A stretch of DNA of 64,000 nt from Sedimenticola sp. (lineage in GTDB: Bacteria > Pseudomonadota > Gammaproteobacteria > Chromatiales > Chromatiaceae). The notes under the pieces were generated by a model. That model did no database searches. It worked only from the letters and a program-made list of their open reading frames with translations, and was not told the origin of the DNA. The stretch covers positions 1 to 64,000 of the forward strand of contig PKUO01000058.1 of assembly GCA_002869585.1 (NCBI GenBank), in the 5' to 3' direction. A program made the position numbers and the translations under genes. Below, one piece after another: positions 24,033 through 34,042 of this stretch (the first letter of the stretch is position 1; each line of letters starts with the position of its first letter).

Positions 24033-26894
24033 TCAAACTGTAATCGCCTTTCTCAGCTGGTATTCCTTGAGGAACTGGGTGGTCTGTACTGCCCCTAGGG
24101 GTTTGCTGTAGAGATAGCCTTGCACCTGGTGACAACCCTCGTTTTCCAGAAATGATTTTTGCGTCTCGGTCTCCACGCCCTCGGCAATCACCGTCAGGTT
24201 GAGGCTTTTGCCCAGCGCAATCACGGCCCGGGTTATGGCCATGTCGTCTGCGTCAGCGGGAATGTCGCGCACGAAGGATTTGTCGATTTTCAGCTTGTTC
24301 AATGGCAGCTGTTTCAGGTAGGCCAGCGAGGAGTATCCGGTGCCGAAATCATCTATGGCCAGCTCTATGCCGATTTTGCGTATCTCCTTCAGGAGTGAAA
24401 TGGACTGGTCCGCATGCTCCATGATAAACCCTTCGGTGATCTCCAGCTCCAGCCATTCAGGATTGCAGCCCGTCCGGGAAAGAATAGACTCAATGGTGTC
24501 GAGCAGCTGATTGTGTCTGAGCTGTTTGCCGGAGATGTTTACCGCGACACGCACATCTGTCAGCCCGGCCTCATGCCACTCCCTGATTTGCCTGCTCGCC
24601 TCGTGTAATATCCAGTCGCCCAACGGGATGATCAATCCGGTATCTTCGGCAACGGGTATAAACTGCATGGGGGAAACAGTCCCTCTGACAGGGTGCAACC
24701 AACGGATCAGCGCTTCTATGCCGATAATTTGTCCGGTTGCCAGATCAAACTGGGGTTGGTAATTAAGAGCAAACTCTTGATTTTCAATGCCATGACGTAG
24801 GGCGGTCTCCATGGAGACGCGCTGAAAGGCCCTGTCTGTCATATCTTTGGTGTAATACTGGAAGGTGTTTCTTCCCTCTCTTTTTGCCTTGTACATGGCG
24901 GCATCGGCATTTCTCAACAGTGTTTCAGCATCATTTCCATCTTCGGGGTAGATACTGATCCCTATGCTGGCGGTGATGAACAGTTGCTGGTTATCGATAT
25001 GGAAAGGCTGTTCAAGACATTTGATCAGTTTTTGCGCCATTGTCGCGGTATGCTGGACATCATTGACCGACTCCATAATCAGGGTGAACTCGTCACCACC
25101 CAGGCGCGCAACCGTATCGTCTTCGCGTATGCAGGCAGAAAATCGCGTTGACACCTCACGAAGAATTTTATCGCCAAAGGCATGACCCAGGCTGTCGTTG
25201 ATCTCCTTGAACCGGTCGACGTCCACGAAGAACAGGGCAATATGTTCCTGGGTGCGGTGTGATTTATGAATCGATTGCTCGAGCCGGTCAGTGAACAGGA
25301 TTCGGTTCGGTAAATTGGTGAGCGAATCGTGATGGGCGAGATGATCAAGGTAGTCTTTTTGCTGCTTGATCTCTTCCAGCAGATCCAGTTGCTGGGTAAT
25401 GTCAGTGATGAATGCCAGGGCTGCCATTACACTGCCGTCGCGGTTTCTCAGGGTGACCGAACTGAACAGGGTGGGGATGTTAAAACCTTTTTTGTGGCGC
25501 AGGGATATTTCATAACTTCTGCGCTCGGTCGTTGCGATGCGGGATGTCTGCTCAATAAAGATATGACGGTTTTCGTCATCAACGAAATCCATGGGTGTCT
25601 TGCCATACATTTCGGCAACCGTGTAACCGAGCATGGTGCTAAGCCGGCTGTTGATCTCCAGGGTCTTTTTATCCGGACCGATAAGCCACATCCCCTCGGG
25701 GGCAGCTTCAAAAATTGTTTTGTAGCGCTGTTCACTCGCTCTGAGTTCATTCGTCCGGTAGCGGATAATGCGCCGCATCTGCGCCATGAGCAGCAGCAAT
25801 AACAGTGCTATTGTCGAAACCAGGAGAATCGTGAGCAACATCCAGTTGTCCACCAGCCACTCAGCCAGATCAAGCCTGTTGTCCCTGTCGTTGTACAGCA
25901 TTCCGGAATAGTTGCTATCTGACGCGATGAACCCCAGTTCAGCGAAAACTCCCTGGATGTGCTTCCAGCGTTCCGGGTTCATGTAGCCTATTTTCACCAG
26001 TAGCGGCTGGATAAGTTCACGCGAGGCGCGCGCCTCATATTCCAGATGGTCGCGGGTGAAATTCTGGGTATTGTATTTCTCGAGGATCAGATCAATGATC
26101 TCGTCTTCATGCTCCAGTGCATAGGTCCATCCCTTCAGACTGGCCTGGAGGAAGTTATGCACACGTTCGGGGTTGTTCTTCAGTTCACTCTCGGTGGTGG
26201 ACAGCACATCGCCATAGAAATCGACATCGTAGTTTTTCGGCAGCAGGTAAAGCGGTTCCACCCCCGCCTGTTGCAGGGTGAATCCCTGGTCGGTGAGATA
26301 GGCATTGAAGGCGTCGGTTTCGCCGTTGATCAGCGATTCAGGATTGAAGCTGGTTTTTAACCGGGTATAGCTTCCATCATACAGGCCGGCGCGACGCAGA
26401 GAAGCCTGTAAAGCCGCATCCTGGTAGCCTTTGCCAATCATGATGCGTTTGCCAGCAAGATCCTCTATACGCTGGATTCCTGAATCGGCCCTCACCAATA
26501 AAGCGTAGGGGCTGTGCTGAAAAACGGTGGCCAGGGCAACAACCGGGCCTCCCTTTACCCGATGGATCAGAACATCCGATCCCGAAACGGCATAATCTGC
26601 CTCACCCTCCAACATGCGATCAATTGTCGAGCGGTAGTCCTGGGTTTCCACGATCCGTACATCGAGGCCCGCATCCTGGTAATAACCCTTTTCCAGCGCG
26701 GCATAATAGCCGGCGAACTGGAACTGGTGCATCCATTTGAGTTGCAGTGTGATGGATTCAGCGCTCAGAGTCTGTGTGGAGAACAGACACAGAAATAGTA
26801 ATAGTGGACCAGGGGATAGCAGCAGTCGCCAAACAGAGTGGAAATGCTTGGATAATGGTTGCGTGGAGTAGGTGCCTTTATCGTTGTAGATCAT
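24033..26894 (-). CDS. Membrane sensor with NMT1-type binding domain, PAS, GGDEF and EAL
   Basis: About 953 residues. N-terminal export signal (LLLFLCLFSTQTLSA), periplasmic NMT1/THI5-like binding domain (LQLKWMHQFQFAGYYAALEKGYY onward), one membrane helix near residue 345 (WMLLTILLVSTIALLLLLLM), PAS, then GGDEF (LGGDEF intact with RxxD inhibitory site REDD) and EAL (IGIEALIRWLHP, NISGKQL, DDFGTGYSS, AEGVE). Both catalytic cores keep their key residues, so it could make or degrade c-di-GMP. The fused binding domain suggests that a thiamine-precursor-like or other small ligand sets the activity. Start is uncertain: 26894 gives the tidier signal, 26972 is possible. Confidence 0.85.
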   Translation of the reverse strand: MIYNDKGTYSTQPLSKHFHSVWRLLLSPGPLLLFLCLFSTQTLSAESITLQLKWMHQFQFAGYYAALEKGYYQDAGLDVRIVETQDYRSTIDRMLEGEADYAVSGSDVLIHRVKGGPVVALATVFQHSPYALLVRADSGIQRIEDLAGKRIMIGKGYQDAALQASLRRAGLYDGSYTRLKTSFNPESLINGETDAFNAYLTDQGFTLQQAGVEPLYLLPKNYDVDFYGDVLSTTESELKNNPERVHNFLQASLKGWTYALEHEDEIIDLILEKYNTQNFTRDHLEYEARASRELIQPLLVKIGYMNPERWKHIQGVFAELGFIASDSNYSGMLYNDRDNRLDLAEWLVDNWMLLTILLVSTIALLLLLLMAQMRRIIRYRTNELRASEQRYKTIFEAAPEGMWLIGPDKKTLEINSRLSTMLGYTVAEMYGKTPMDFVDDENRHIFIEQTSRIATTERRSYEISLRHKKGFNIPTLFSSVTLRNRDGSVMAALAFITDITQQLDLLEEIKQQKDYLDHLAHHDSLTNLPNRILFTDRLEQSIHKSHRTQEHIALFFVDVDRFKEINDSLGHAFGDKILREVSTRFSACIREDDTVARLGGDEFTLIMESVNDVQHTATMAQKLIKCLEQPFHIDNQQLFITASIGISIYPEDGNDAETLLRNADAAMYKAKREGRNTFQYYTKDMTDRAFQRVSMETALRHGIENQEFALNYQPQFDLATGQIIGIEALIRWLHPVRGTVSPMQFIPVAEDTGLIIPLGDWILHEASRQIREWHEAGLTDVRVAVNISGKQLRHNQLLDTIESILSRTGCNPEWLELEITEGFIMEHADQSISLLKEIRKIGIELAIDDFGTGYSSLAYLKQLPLNKLKIDKSFVRDIPADADDMAITRAVIALGKSLNLTVIAEGVETETQKSFLENEGCHQVQGYLYSKPLGAVQTTQFLKEYQLRKAITV

Positions 26895-27039
26895 AATGTT
26901 GGTTTTGGATAAAGGGTTGGCCTGTTTCCAGTTATGGTTGTTTCGCTCTGGTTTTATGAAAACCCTAATCATGGATTGGTTATAACATGGTTCTAGTAAA
27001 TAGCGTCAACTACAGAAGTTACTTGAGTTGGAGCAAGAG

Positions 27040-29505
27040 TTATCCAGGCAGTTTGTGGATGAAGCTTACAAAGTCATGATCTTTCATAGGCTTGGCAAAG
27101 AGATAACCCTGACCATACTCAACGCCGAGTTTTCTGAGGAATTCAGCCTGATCGGCTGTTTCTATCCCCTCCGCAACCAATCGGTAGCCCAGCTTTCTCC
27201 CCATCAGGGCAATGGTTTCGGTCAGCATGCAATCATTTTTATCGCCGGGTATGCCGTCGATAAAGGTCTGATCAATTTTGAGCTGGTTGATTGGATAGTG
27301 CTTGAGGTAGCTGAGCGAAGAGTAGCCGGTACCAAAGTCGTCAATGGCGATGGCGATCCCCGCCTGCTGCAATTCATACATGCGTTCAATTACCACCGGT
27401 TGATTATCCAGCAGGAGTCCTTCCGTGATTTCGAGGGCGAGTCTGATTCCCTGCTCCCTGGCGCGCACCGCCATGGATGCGATGAAGCTGGAAAAACCTT
27501 CGTGATGAAAATGGCGGGGTGATATGTTGAACGATAACGTGAACTCTTCATCAGCGGGAATTTTCCAGTGTCGTGCCTTATCGAGTACATCGGTGAAGGT
27601 CCACTCTGCAATGTTGCCGATCAGGCCGCTCTCCTCGGCGATGGGAATGAAACGGATCGGCGGAATGTTGCCTTGTTCCCGGCTTTCCCAACGCAGTAAG
27701 ACTTCGGCGCCAATGATCGCGTTATCGATCAGGCGGATCATGGGCTGAAATACCGGATAGAACTCGTTGCGCGTGATTGCCCGTTGCAGGTTGCTCTTCA
27801 GCTCCATGTCTTCCATGGAGAGGCGGCTGATCGCAGCATTGTAAAAATAAAAATTATTCCGTCCCCGTTTCTTGGCGTGGTACATCGCCAGATCGGCATC
27901 CCTGATCAAGGCTTCAGGGTTGTCGCCATCATTCGGGTGCAGGGCGATACCAATGCTCGAGGTCACGACAAAGAGCTTGTCATTGATTTCGAAGTCGGAT
28001 TCCAGAGACTTGACCAGTTTGCTGGCGATCTGGTTGATATGGCTGATATCCTCATCCGTGCCGTTCACCAGCGCGAGAAATTCATCCCCGCCCAGGCGTC
28101 CCAGGGTGTCCTGGGTCCGTAAAATGCTGCGCAGTCGTTGGGCGACGGCAATCAGCAGTTTATCGCCCGCGGCATGGCCCAGGGTGTCGTTGACCATCTT
28201 GAAGTTATCAAGATCGATGTAGATAACGGCGACCCAGCCGCCGTTTCGTTTGGTCTGTTCGATCAGCTGGCTTAGGCGGTCATAGACCAGGTTGCGATTA
28301 GGCAGTCCGGTCAGCGCGTCATGGGTCGCCTGCTCGTATAGACGTTTTTCGAACTCTTTCCGCTCGGTGATATCCTCTTTTACCGCCAGATAGTGGGTGA
28401 CGGTACCGCTGGCGTTTTTGATCGGGGCAATGGTTGCCGATTCCCAATAGGTCTCGCCGTTTTTACGGCGGTTTTCAAACTCACCTTCCCAGATATCACC
28501 GCTAACCAGGGTATTCCACATGGTTCTGTAGAAACTCTTCGGGGCATTGCCTCCTTTGAGCAGATTGGGCTTTTTGCCCAGGATTTCCGCGGAGGTGTAT
28601 CCGGTTACTTCGGTGAACTTGGGGTTGACGTATTCAATATTCCCTTCGAGGTCGGTGATGACAACCGAAGCAGGGCTCTGCTCGACCGCCCGGGATAGTT
28701 TCGACAGCTCATCGGTGGCCTGTTTGCGCAGGGCGACTTCATCCTCAAGCCGCATATTGGTTTCGAGCAGTTTTTTCCGATCAGCCGAGATCTCCTGCAG
28801 CATGTTATTGAAGCACAGGGCCAGTTCACCCAGTTCGTCGCCGGAGTAGATTTCGATTTTGTGATTGAACTGTCCTTGCGCAACCCGGCTCGCCCCCTCT
28901 CTCAATTTACGAACCGGCTGCATGACGCTGTAGCGGAAGATGTGAAAGATGATCAGGGACAGAAACAGTATGATGGCAATATAGATGACAAACTGCTTGG
29001 TCAGGCTTTGACGCATCAGTTGCTGCAACTGCTGGGTGTCGAACCCGATAACCACTTCTCCCAGCTTGTCCTGATAGTGGTGTATTGGAAAATGCAGGGT
29101 GGAAACCCTGTGCTTCTGCCCCGCATTTGCTGTATGTGAGATCCATTGATTCACCTGTTGCAAGGTCAACGGTTCAGGCAGGTAGGTGGTCAGCGCTTTG
29201 CCCTCATTGTTCAGGATGACTGAAAATTTGATGTCGGGGTCGGTGCTGAGTTGTTTGACGAATTTATCGAGGGTGGAAATATCGAATGAGACGATGGCGT
29301 CCGGACTGATCAATGCAACGAAATTACCCAGAGTCTCAGCTTTGTGTTTGAGGCTGTCGGCTAGCAATTGTTGCTGGTTGGACGTGAAATAACCGGCGGC
29401 AGCACCCAAGGTCAATATCAGGACACTGGAGATCCAGGCAATGAACTTGAGACTCAGCGTTGAGGTGCTGAACTTTCGGTTCGGATAATGGGAGTCGTTT
29501 TGCAA
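27040..29505 (-). CDS. Membrane GGDEF-EAL protein with HAMP and PAS
   Basis: 821 residues. N-terminal helix (about 20-42), periplasmic sensor of about 130 residues, second helix (FVIYIAIILFLSLIIF), HAMP (RKLREGASRVAQGQFNHKI), PAS (AVEQSPASVVITDLEGNIEY) with PAC, GGDEF (RLGGDEF, inhibitory site RTQD) and EAL domain with EVL in place of EAL. Other EAL residues (NISPRHF, EITEG, DDFGTGYSS, KIDQ, AEGIE) are present, so phosphodiesterase activity is plausible. The TTG start at 29505 lies one base after the stop of the PhnD-like gene, implying coupling: the binding protein may report to this protein's periplasmic domain. Confidence 0.87.
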   Translation of the reverse strand: MQNDSHYPNRKFSTSTLSLKFIAWISSVLILTLGAAAGYFTSNQQQLLADSLKHKAETLGNFVALISPDAIVSFDISTLDKFVKQLSTDPDIKFSVILNNEGKALTTYLPEPLTLQQVNQWISHTANAGQKHRVSTLHFPIHHYQDKLGEVVIGFDTQQLQQLMRQSLTKQFVIYIAIILFLSLIIFHIFRYSVMQPVRKLREGASRVAQGQFNHKIEIYSGDELGELALCFNNMLQEISADRKKLLETNMRLEDEVALRKQATDELSKLSRAVEQSPASVVITDLEGNIEYVNPKFTEVTGYTSAEILGKKPNLLKGGNAPKSFYRTMWNTLVSGDIWEGEFENRRKNGETYWESATIAPIKNASGTVTHYLAVKEDITERKEFEKRLYEQATHDALTGLPNRNLVYDRLSQLIEQTKRNGGWVAVIYIDLDNFKMVNDTLGHAAGDKLLIAVAQRLRSILRTQDTLGRLGGDEFLALVNGTDEDISHINQIASKLVKSLESDFEINDKLFVVTSSIGIALHPNDGDNPEALIRDADLAMYHAKKRGRNNFYFYNAAISRLSMEDMELKSNLQRAITRNEFYPVFQPMIRLIDNAIIGAEVLLRWESREQGNIPPIRFIPIAEESGLIGNIAEWTFTDVLDKARHWKIPADEEFTLSFNISPRHFHHEGFSSFIASMAVRAREQGIRLALEITEGLLLDNQPVVIERMYELQQAGIAIAIDDFGTGYSSLSYLKHYPINQLKIDQTFIDGIPGDKNDCMLTETIALMGRKLGYRLVAEGIETADQAEFLRKLGVEYGQGYLFAKPMKDHDFVSFIHKLPG

Positions 29506-29506
29506 T

Positions 29507-30388
29507 TTAGTGATGTCCGCTGATCTTGTGCATTATGGTTCTTATTGGGTCATAGTCACTGTCTGATACGGGATTGAAGCCGGTCAATTGCGCCTGCTGA
29601 AGGATCCTCACTCCCTGTTCTGAATGGCTGAACAGCATCATTTCATAGCGGATTTTATCTTTGACGGAGTCTGACAGACCCTGTTTCACCGCCCAGGGCA
29701 ATTGTGGGAGTTCATCGCTCACGGCAAGCTGCATCAGCTCATTGGTGTCGATCTTATCTGCAACCATGGGCAATTGCGCCACCATGTCACCTGCGCCTGC
29801 GGCATCGGCATGTCCCAGATAGACGGCCAGTACGGCATTGGGCGGGCTGATTGCAAATTTCTCCTGATAGTCGCCAGGCATCAGGCCCGCCTTCCGGAGC
29901 AGATAGGTGTGTACCAGATAGCTCATCATGGCATCCTTCCCCCCGCCAAACAGAATGGTGCGCCCCTGCAGGTCTTTGATTGACTTTATGCCCGAGTCCT
30001 TGCGCGTATAGAGGGCGCCTTTTATTGTTTTTTGTCCAAACTCCTCGTTTTGCAACAGGGCATCGTATCCGAGCCTGTCATGGGCCTGAATATACTGGTA
30101 CTGGTTCAGGTGGACGAGATGAAAGCGCCGGCTGTTCAGCATGCGTTCAAATGCGCTGAAATTGGGGGCCGTTTCCAGGCGAACACCGACCCCAAGCTTT
30201 TCTTCCAGATGGGCGGCCAGCGGTTTGAAAAGTTGTATGGTGACTGCCGGATTGCGACGCGGAAAGACTCCGATTACCAGTTCATCCAGGGCCGCGGCGG
30301 GAGGTGTGGATAAAATCCCGATGATAATGAATAGCACGGCAGCAAATTCAAGTCGTTTATGATTAAAACAGCGTGAACTAATAAGCAT
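29507..30388 (-). CDS. PhnD-like periplasmic substrate-binding protein
   Basis: 293 residues with signal peptide (LEFAAVLFIIIGILSTPPAAA) and a phosphonate/phosphite-type binding fold: LVIGVFPRRNPAVTIQLFKPLAAHLEEKLG, then LKDLQGRTILFGGG-like motif (about residue 145), and YLGHADAAGAGDMVA. No ABC permease or ATPase genes are near. Instead it is followed with one base between by a GGDEF-EAL gene, so it probably acts as a ligand sensor for c-di-GMP signalling and not as a transporter part. Start at ATG 30388 is set by the signal peptide. Ligand unknown. Confidence 0.8.
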   Translation of the reverse strand: MLISSRCFNHKRLEFAAVLFIIIGILSTPPAAALDELVIGVFPRRNPAVTIQLFKPLAAHLEEKLGVGVRLETAPNFSAFERMLNSRRFHLVHLNQYQYIQAHDRLGYDALLQNEEFGQKTIKGALYTRKDSGIKSIKDLQGRTILFGGGKDAMMSYLVHTYLLRKAGLMPGDYQEKFAISPPNAVLAVYLGHADAAGAGDMVAQLPMVADKIDTNELMQLAVSDELPQLPWAVKQGLSDSVKDKIRYEMMLFSHSEQGVRILQQAQLTGFNPVSDSDYDPIRTIMHKISGHH

Positions 30389-30716
30389 TGGCGGTGCCTG
30401 AATGGAGCTGGTTTTTATTAAAGTAGCGTAGCACAACAGTCCGACAAGCCTGCATGGGCAGAGCGTTTTACGTGCACACAGTAATGATCTAGCGGCCATG
30501 GTGGGGAAATCTGAACTGTTTCACCCTTCAGATACGGGCGAGTCAGGTCGCTAACGGGTGTTGAAAGCGGGCGGAAAAATTGTGCGGCGCACAATAATTC
30601 CTGCTAAAATTCATACTCTTTTTTTTCGAATATCCATGGCTGTTACCCTGCGGCACTACCGGATAGGGTCATGCATATTCATGTTCCATGGTCTCAGGAC
30701 CAGAACCAGAGGCACC
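30389..30716. other. Divergent intergenic region between the PhnD-like gene and pta
   Basis: 328 bp. It contains a 17-bp inverted repeat (30579-30595) and a TAAAAT that could be a -10 box at 30605-30610 for pta. No RNA gene or coding potential is apparent; open frames crossing it are in-frame extensions of the flanking genes. Confidence 0.45.
30579..30595. repeat. Inverted repeat in the pta upstream region, candidate operator
   Basis: ATTGTGC (30579-30585), GGC, GCACAAT (30589-30595): a perfect 7-bp inverted repeat with a 3-bp centre. It overlaps where a -35 box would lie for the TAAAAT at 30605-30610. A regulator site is plausible; no binding protein can be named. Confidence 0.35.
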
Positions 30717-32813
30717 ATGTTCAGAAGTATCTATATCGCCGGGGCAGAACCTGGCAGTGGTAAATCGATCGTCGTACTCGGCATGATGGAAATGCTGAAA
30801 TCGCTGACCGACAAGGTTGGTTTCTTTCGACCGGTTATCACCGAAAATGGCGGGAAGGATTCCCTGATCCACCTGATTGCGACGCGGTATCAGATCGATA
30901 TACCCGCAGAGGCGTTATATGGTGTAACCGATGAAACCGCACGGAATTTTCTCTCCGAGGGGCGTTACGGAGAGCTGTTGAAGCGTATTATCAACAAGTA
31001 CAAGGCGCTCGAGCGGCAATTCGATGTCGTACTCTGTGCCGGTACGGACTTTTCCGATATCACCTCGGCCCTGGAGCTCGATTTCAATGCCGACCTGGCC
31101 AATAATTTCGGCTGTCAGCTGTTGCCGGTTATCAAGGGTCTGGGGCGTTCCACCCGTGAGGTGATCGACGCGGTCAGGGTGCTGGAGGAGTCGCTTGAGG
31201 ACCGCGGCTGTGAACTGCTGGCGGCAGTGGTCAATCGGGTTTGCCCGGAGCAGATGGAAAAAATCGCCGATGGGCTCTCCTCATCGGCCATCAAATCGGT
31301 GCCATTCTACCTGCTGCCAGAGTATCGCACCCTGGAAAAACCGACGGTGGGCGAGATAGCGCGTACCCTGGAGCTGGATGTGATCAGCGGTGATCAGGAG
31401 GCGCTCAATCACGAGGTGGACAGCTACAAGGTGGCTGCCATGGAGGTTCCGGATTTTCTCGATCACATCGAAGAGGATTGCCTGGTAATCACCCCGGGGG
31501 ATCGCTCGGATATCATTCTCGGGACCCTGATTGCCGACGCATCCAGCACCTACCCAAAGATTTCCGGGCTATTGCTGACCGGTGGCATGCAGCCGGCCCG
31601 CCAGTTGAGCCTGTTGCTGGAAGGGGTAAGCAAATCCAGGGTGCCGATTCTGAGCGCACCCTGGGATACCTTCATCTCCGCACTCAAGGTCAATGCCGTA
31701 GAGGGCAATATACTGCCCGCCGATGATCGCAAGATCGCCGCGGCGCTGGGCGTGTTTGAGAAACATATCGACGTGCAGGGGCTCAAGGAGTATTTCACAG
31801 CGATAAGCCCCAGCCACCGTATGACGCCGCTGATGTTTGAGTATGAACTGATTCAGCGTGCCAAGTCACAACGCCAGCATATCGTGCTTCCGGAGGGGTT
31901 TGATGAGCGGATACTGCGTGCCGCTGAGATTATCCGCCTGCGTGATGTGGTGGATATCACTTTCTTGGGGAACGAAGAGAAGATTCTGAAAAAGATCGCG
32001 GCCCTGGGTCTGAAACTGGACGATATACCGATCATCGATCCACAAACCTCGGAATGGCGGCAGCTGTTCGCCGATACCTACTACGAACTGCGCAAACACA
32101 AGGGCATTTCTCCGGAGATGGCCTATGACACCATGGCCGATGTCAGCTATTTCGGCACCATGATGGTCCATCACGGCTTTGCCGGTGGCATGGTCTCGGG
32201 TGCGGCGCATACCACCCAGCACACCATTCGTCCGGCGTTTGAAATAATCCGCACCAAGCCGGGTTGTGCGCTGGTGTCGAGTGTCTTTTTCATGTGCCTG
32301 GAAAACCGGGTGCTGGTCTATGGTGATTGCGCCATCAATCCCAATCCCAATGCGGAACAGCTGGCCGATATTGCCATCCGTTCAACCGAAACTGCGGCCA
32401 TGTTCGGCATCGAGCCGCGCACCGCGCTGCTCTCCTATTCGACCGGTGAGTCGGGCAAGGGGGCGGATGTGGATACCGTCCGCGCTGCCGCACGGATCGC
32501 CAACAGTCTGCGCCCGGACCTGATGATCGAAGGTCCGATCCAGTACGACGCGGCCGTCGATGCCGGGGTGGCCCGCTCCAAGATGCCGGACAGCCAGGTC
32601 GCCGGCCAGGCGACGGTGTTTGTCTTTCCTGATCTCAATACCGGCAACAACACCTACAAGGCGGTGCAGCGCTCTGCCAACGCCGTGGCGATCGGTCCTG
32701 TCATTCAGGGCCTGAACAAGCCGGTCAACGATTTGAGTCGCGGCTGTTCCGTCACTGATATTGTGAATACCGTCGCGATCACCGCAATTCAGGCCCAGGG
32801 CAGCCCTGCATGA
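30717..32813 (+). CDS. pta: Phosphate acetyltransferase (long form)
   Basis: 698 residues (E. coli 714). Interconverts acetyl-CoA and acetyl phosphate. N-terminal P-loop domain (IYIAGAEPGSGKSIVVLG, residues 4-21), DRTGG-type middle domain (about 210-330), and C-terminal catalytic PTA domain (LPEGFDERILRAAEIIRL through ARSKMPDSQVAGQATVFVFP). ATG 30717 starts the P-loop domain; the upstream in-frame extension is not conserved-looking. It overlaps ackA by four bases, the classical pta-ackA unit for acetate overflow or for acetate assimilation. Confidence 0.95.
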   Translation: MFRSIYIAGAEPGSGKSIVVLGMMEMLKSLTDKVGFFRPVITENGGKDSLIHLIATRYQIDIPAEALYGVTDETARNFLSEGRYGELLKRIINKYKALERQFDVVLCAGTDFSDITSALELDFNADLANNFGCQLLPVIKGLGRSTREVIDAVRVLEESLEDRGCELLAAVVNRVCPEQMEKIADGLSSSAIKSVPFYLLPEYRTLEKPTVGEIARTLELDVISGDQEALNHEVDSYKVAAMEVPDFLDHIEEDCLVITPGDRSDIILGTLIADASSTYPKISGLLLTGGMQPARQLSLLLEGVSKSRVPILSAPWDTFISALKVNAVEGNILPADDRKIAAALGVFEKHIDVQGLKEYFTAISPSHRMTPLMFEYELIQRAKSQRQHIVLPEGFDERILRAAEIIRLRDVVDITFLGNEEKILKKIAALGLKLDDIPIIDPQTSEWRQLFADTYYELRKHKGISPEMAYDTMADVSYFGTMMVHHGFAGGMVSGAAHTTQHTIRPAFEIIRTKPGCALVSSVFFMCLENRVLVYGDCAINPNPNAEQLADIAIRSTETAAMFGIEPRTALLSYSTGESGKGADVDTVRAAARIANSLRPDLMIEGPIQYDAAVDAGVARSKMPDSQVAGQATVFVFPDLNTGNNTYKAVQRSANAVAIGPVIQGLNKPVNDLSRGCSVTDIVNTVAITAIQAQGSPA

Positions 32814-34015
32814 AAGTACTGGTGATCAATACCGGCAGCTCATCGATCAAGTACAAGCTGTTTGAGATGACCGGTCAGCGCATGCTAGCGGCCGGGGTGC
32901 TTGAGCGTATCGGTGAACCGGCCGGTCAGTTAAGCCAACGCTGGGAGGCAGGTGCAGCGGGAATGCAGAGTACCTGTGTGGAGTGTGTCGCCGAGAACCA
33001 TCACCAGGGAATGGAGCTGATCGTCAGGCAGATGCAGCAGACTGGGGTCTTGGGTTCGGCATCGGAGCTGGCCGCGGTGGGGCATCGCGTGGTCCACGGT
33101 GGCGAGGTTTTCAGCCAACCGGTGCTGATCGATCAGCAGGTGATCGACGTGGTCAGGGAGATGATCCCCCTGGCGCCACTGCATAACCCCGCCAACCTCG
33201 AAGGCATCGAGGTGGCGATGGAGCTCTATCCCGATGTCCCCCAGATCGGTGTATTCGATACGGCCTTTCATCAGACCATGCCGGCGGCTGCCTATCGCTA
33301 CGCCCTGCCGGAATCCGTGTATAAACAGAACCGGGTGCGCCGCTATGGTTTTCATGGCACTTCCCATCACCATGTGGCCAAACAGGCGGCGGCTTACCTG
33401 GGACGGGCCCTTTCTGAGCTGAATCTGATTACTGTCCATCTGGGTAACGGTTGCAGCGCCAGTGCGATCAAACATGGCCGCAGCGTGGACACCTCGATGG
33501 GCATGACGCCCCTGGAAGGACTGGTGATGGGAACCCGTTGCGGTGACCTTGATCCGGCCATCCACTTCTATCTCCAGCGTGAAGCCGGGATTAGTCCCGA
33601 CACCCTGGAAACCCTGCTCAATAAAGAGAGCGGCCTGAAAGGGCTGTGTGGTGTCAGCGATATGCGTGAGGTCAGTGAGCAGGCACAGCAGGGCAAGCCG
33701 GAGGCAGCCCTGGCCAGGGAGATGTTTATCTATCGCGTGAAAAAGTACCTGGGCGCCTATTACGCGGTATTGGGCCGGGTCGACGCGATTGTCTTTACCG
33801 GGGGCATTGGTTAAAACGATACGGATGCCCGTCTGCGTATTTGCAGCGATCTGGAGGCCTTGGGCATTGTGGTCGATGCCAGCAGCAACAGTGCGCCCGC
33901 AAAGGGTATCCGTCCCTTTCATGGGGACGATTCAAGGGTTTCCCTGCTGGTCATACCGACGGATGAGGAGTTGGAGATTGCCTTGAGTTGCCAGTCACTG
34001 GTTAAGCAAGAGTGA
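32810..34015 (+). pseudogene. ackA: Acetate kinase, interrupted by an in-frame TAA
   Basis: Read-through length is 401 codons, the family norm. N-terminal VLVINTGSSSIKYKLFE, HRVVHGGEVF, FHGTSHHHVA and GTRCGDLDPAI are intact. Codon 335 (33812-33814) is TAA inside FTGGIG-stop-NDTDAR; acetate kinases have GGIGEN at this place, so GAA became TAA. The same frame then continues 66 codons with SLLVIPTDEELEIA, which holds the conserved C-terminal Glu involved in metal binding, and ends in TGA. A product stopping at codon 334 would lack that segment and probably be inactive, leaving pta without its partner unless the base call is wrong. Confidence 0.87.
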
Positions 34016-34042
34016 AGGCTTTGTCTGAACGGCACAGCATAG

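Noticed and set aside
32930-33922. 330-codon open frame on the minus strand
   Set aside because: Antisense to ackA; the product has no recognisable motif.
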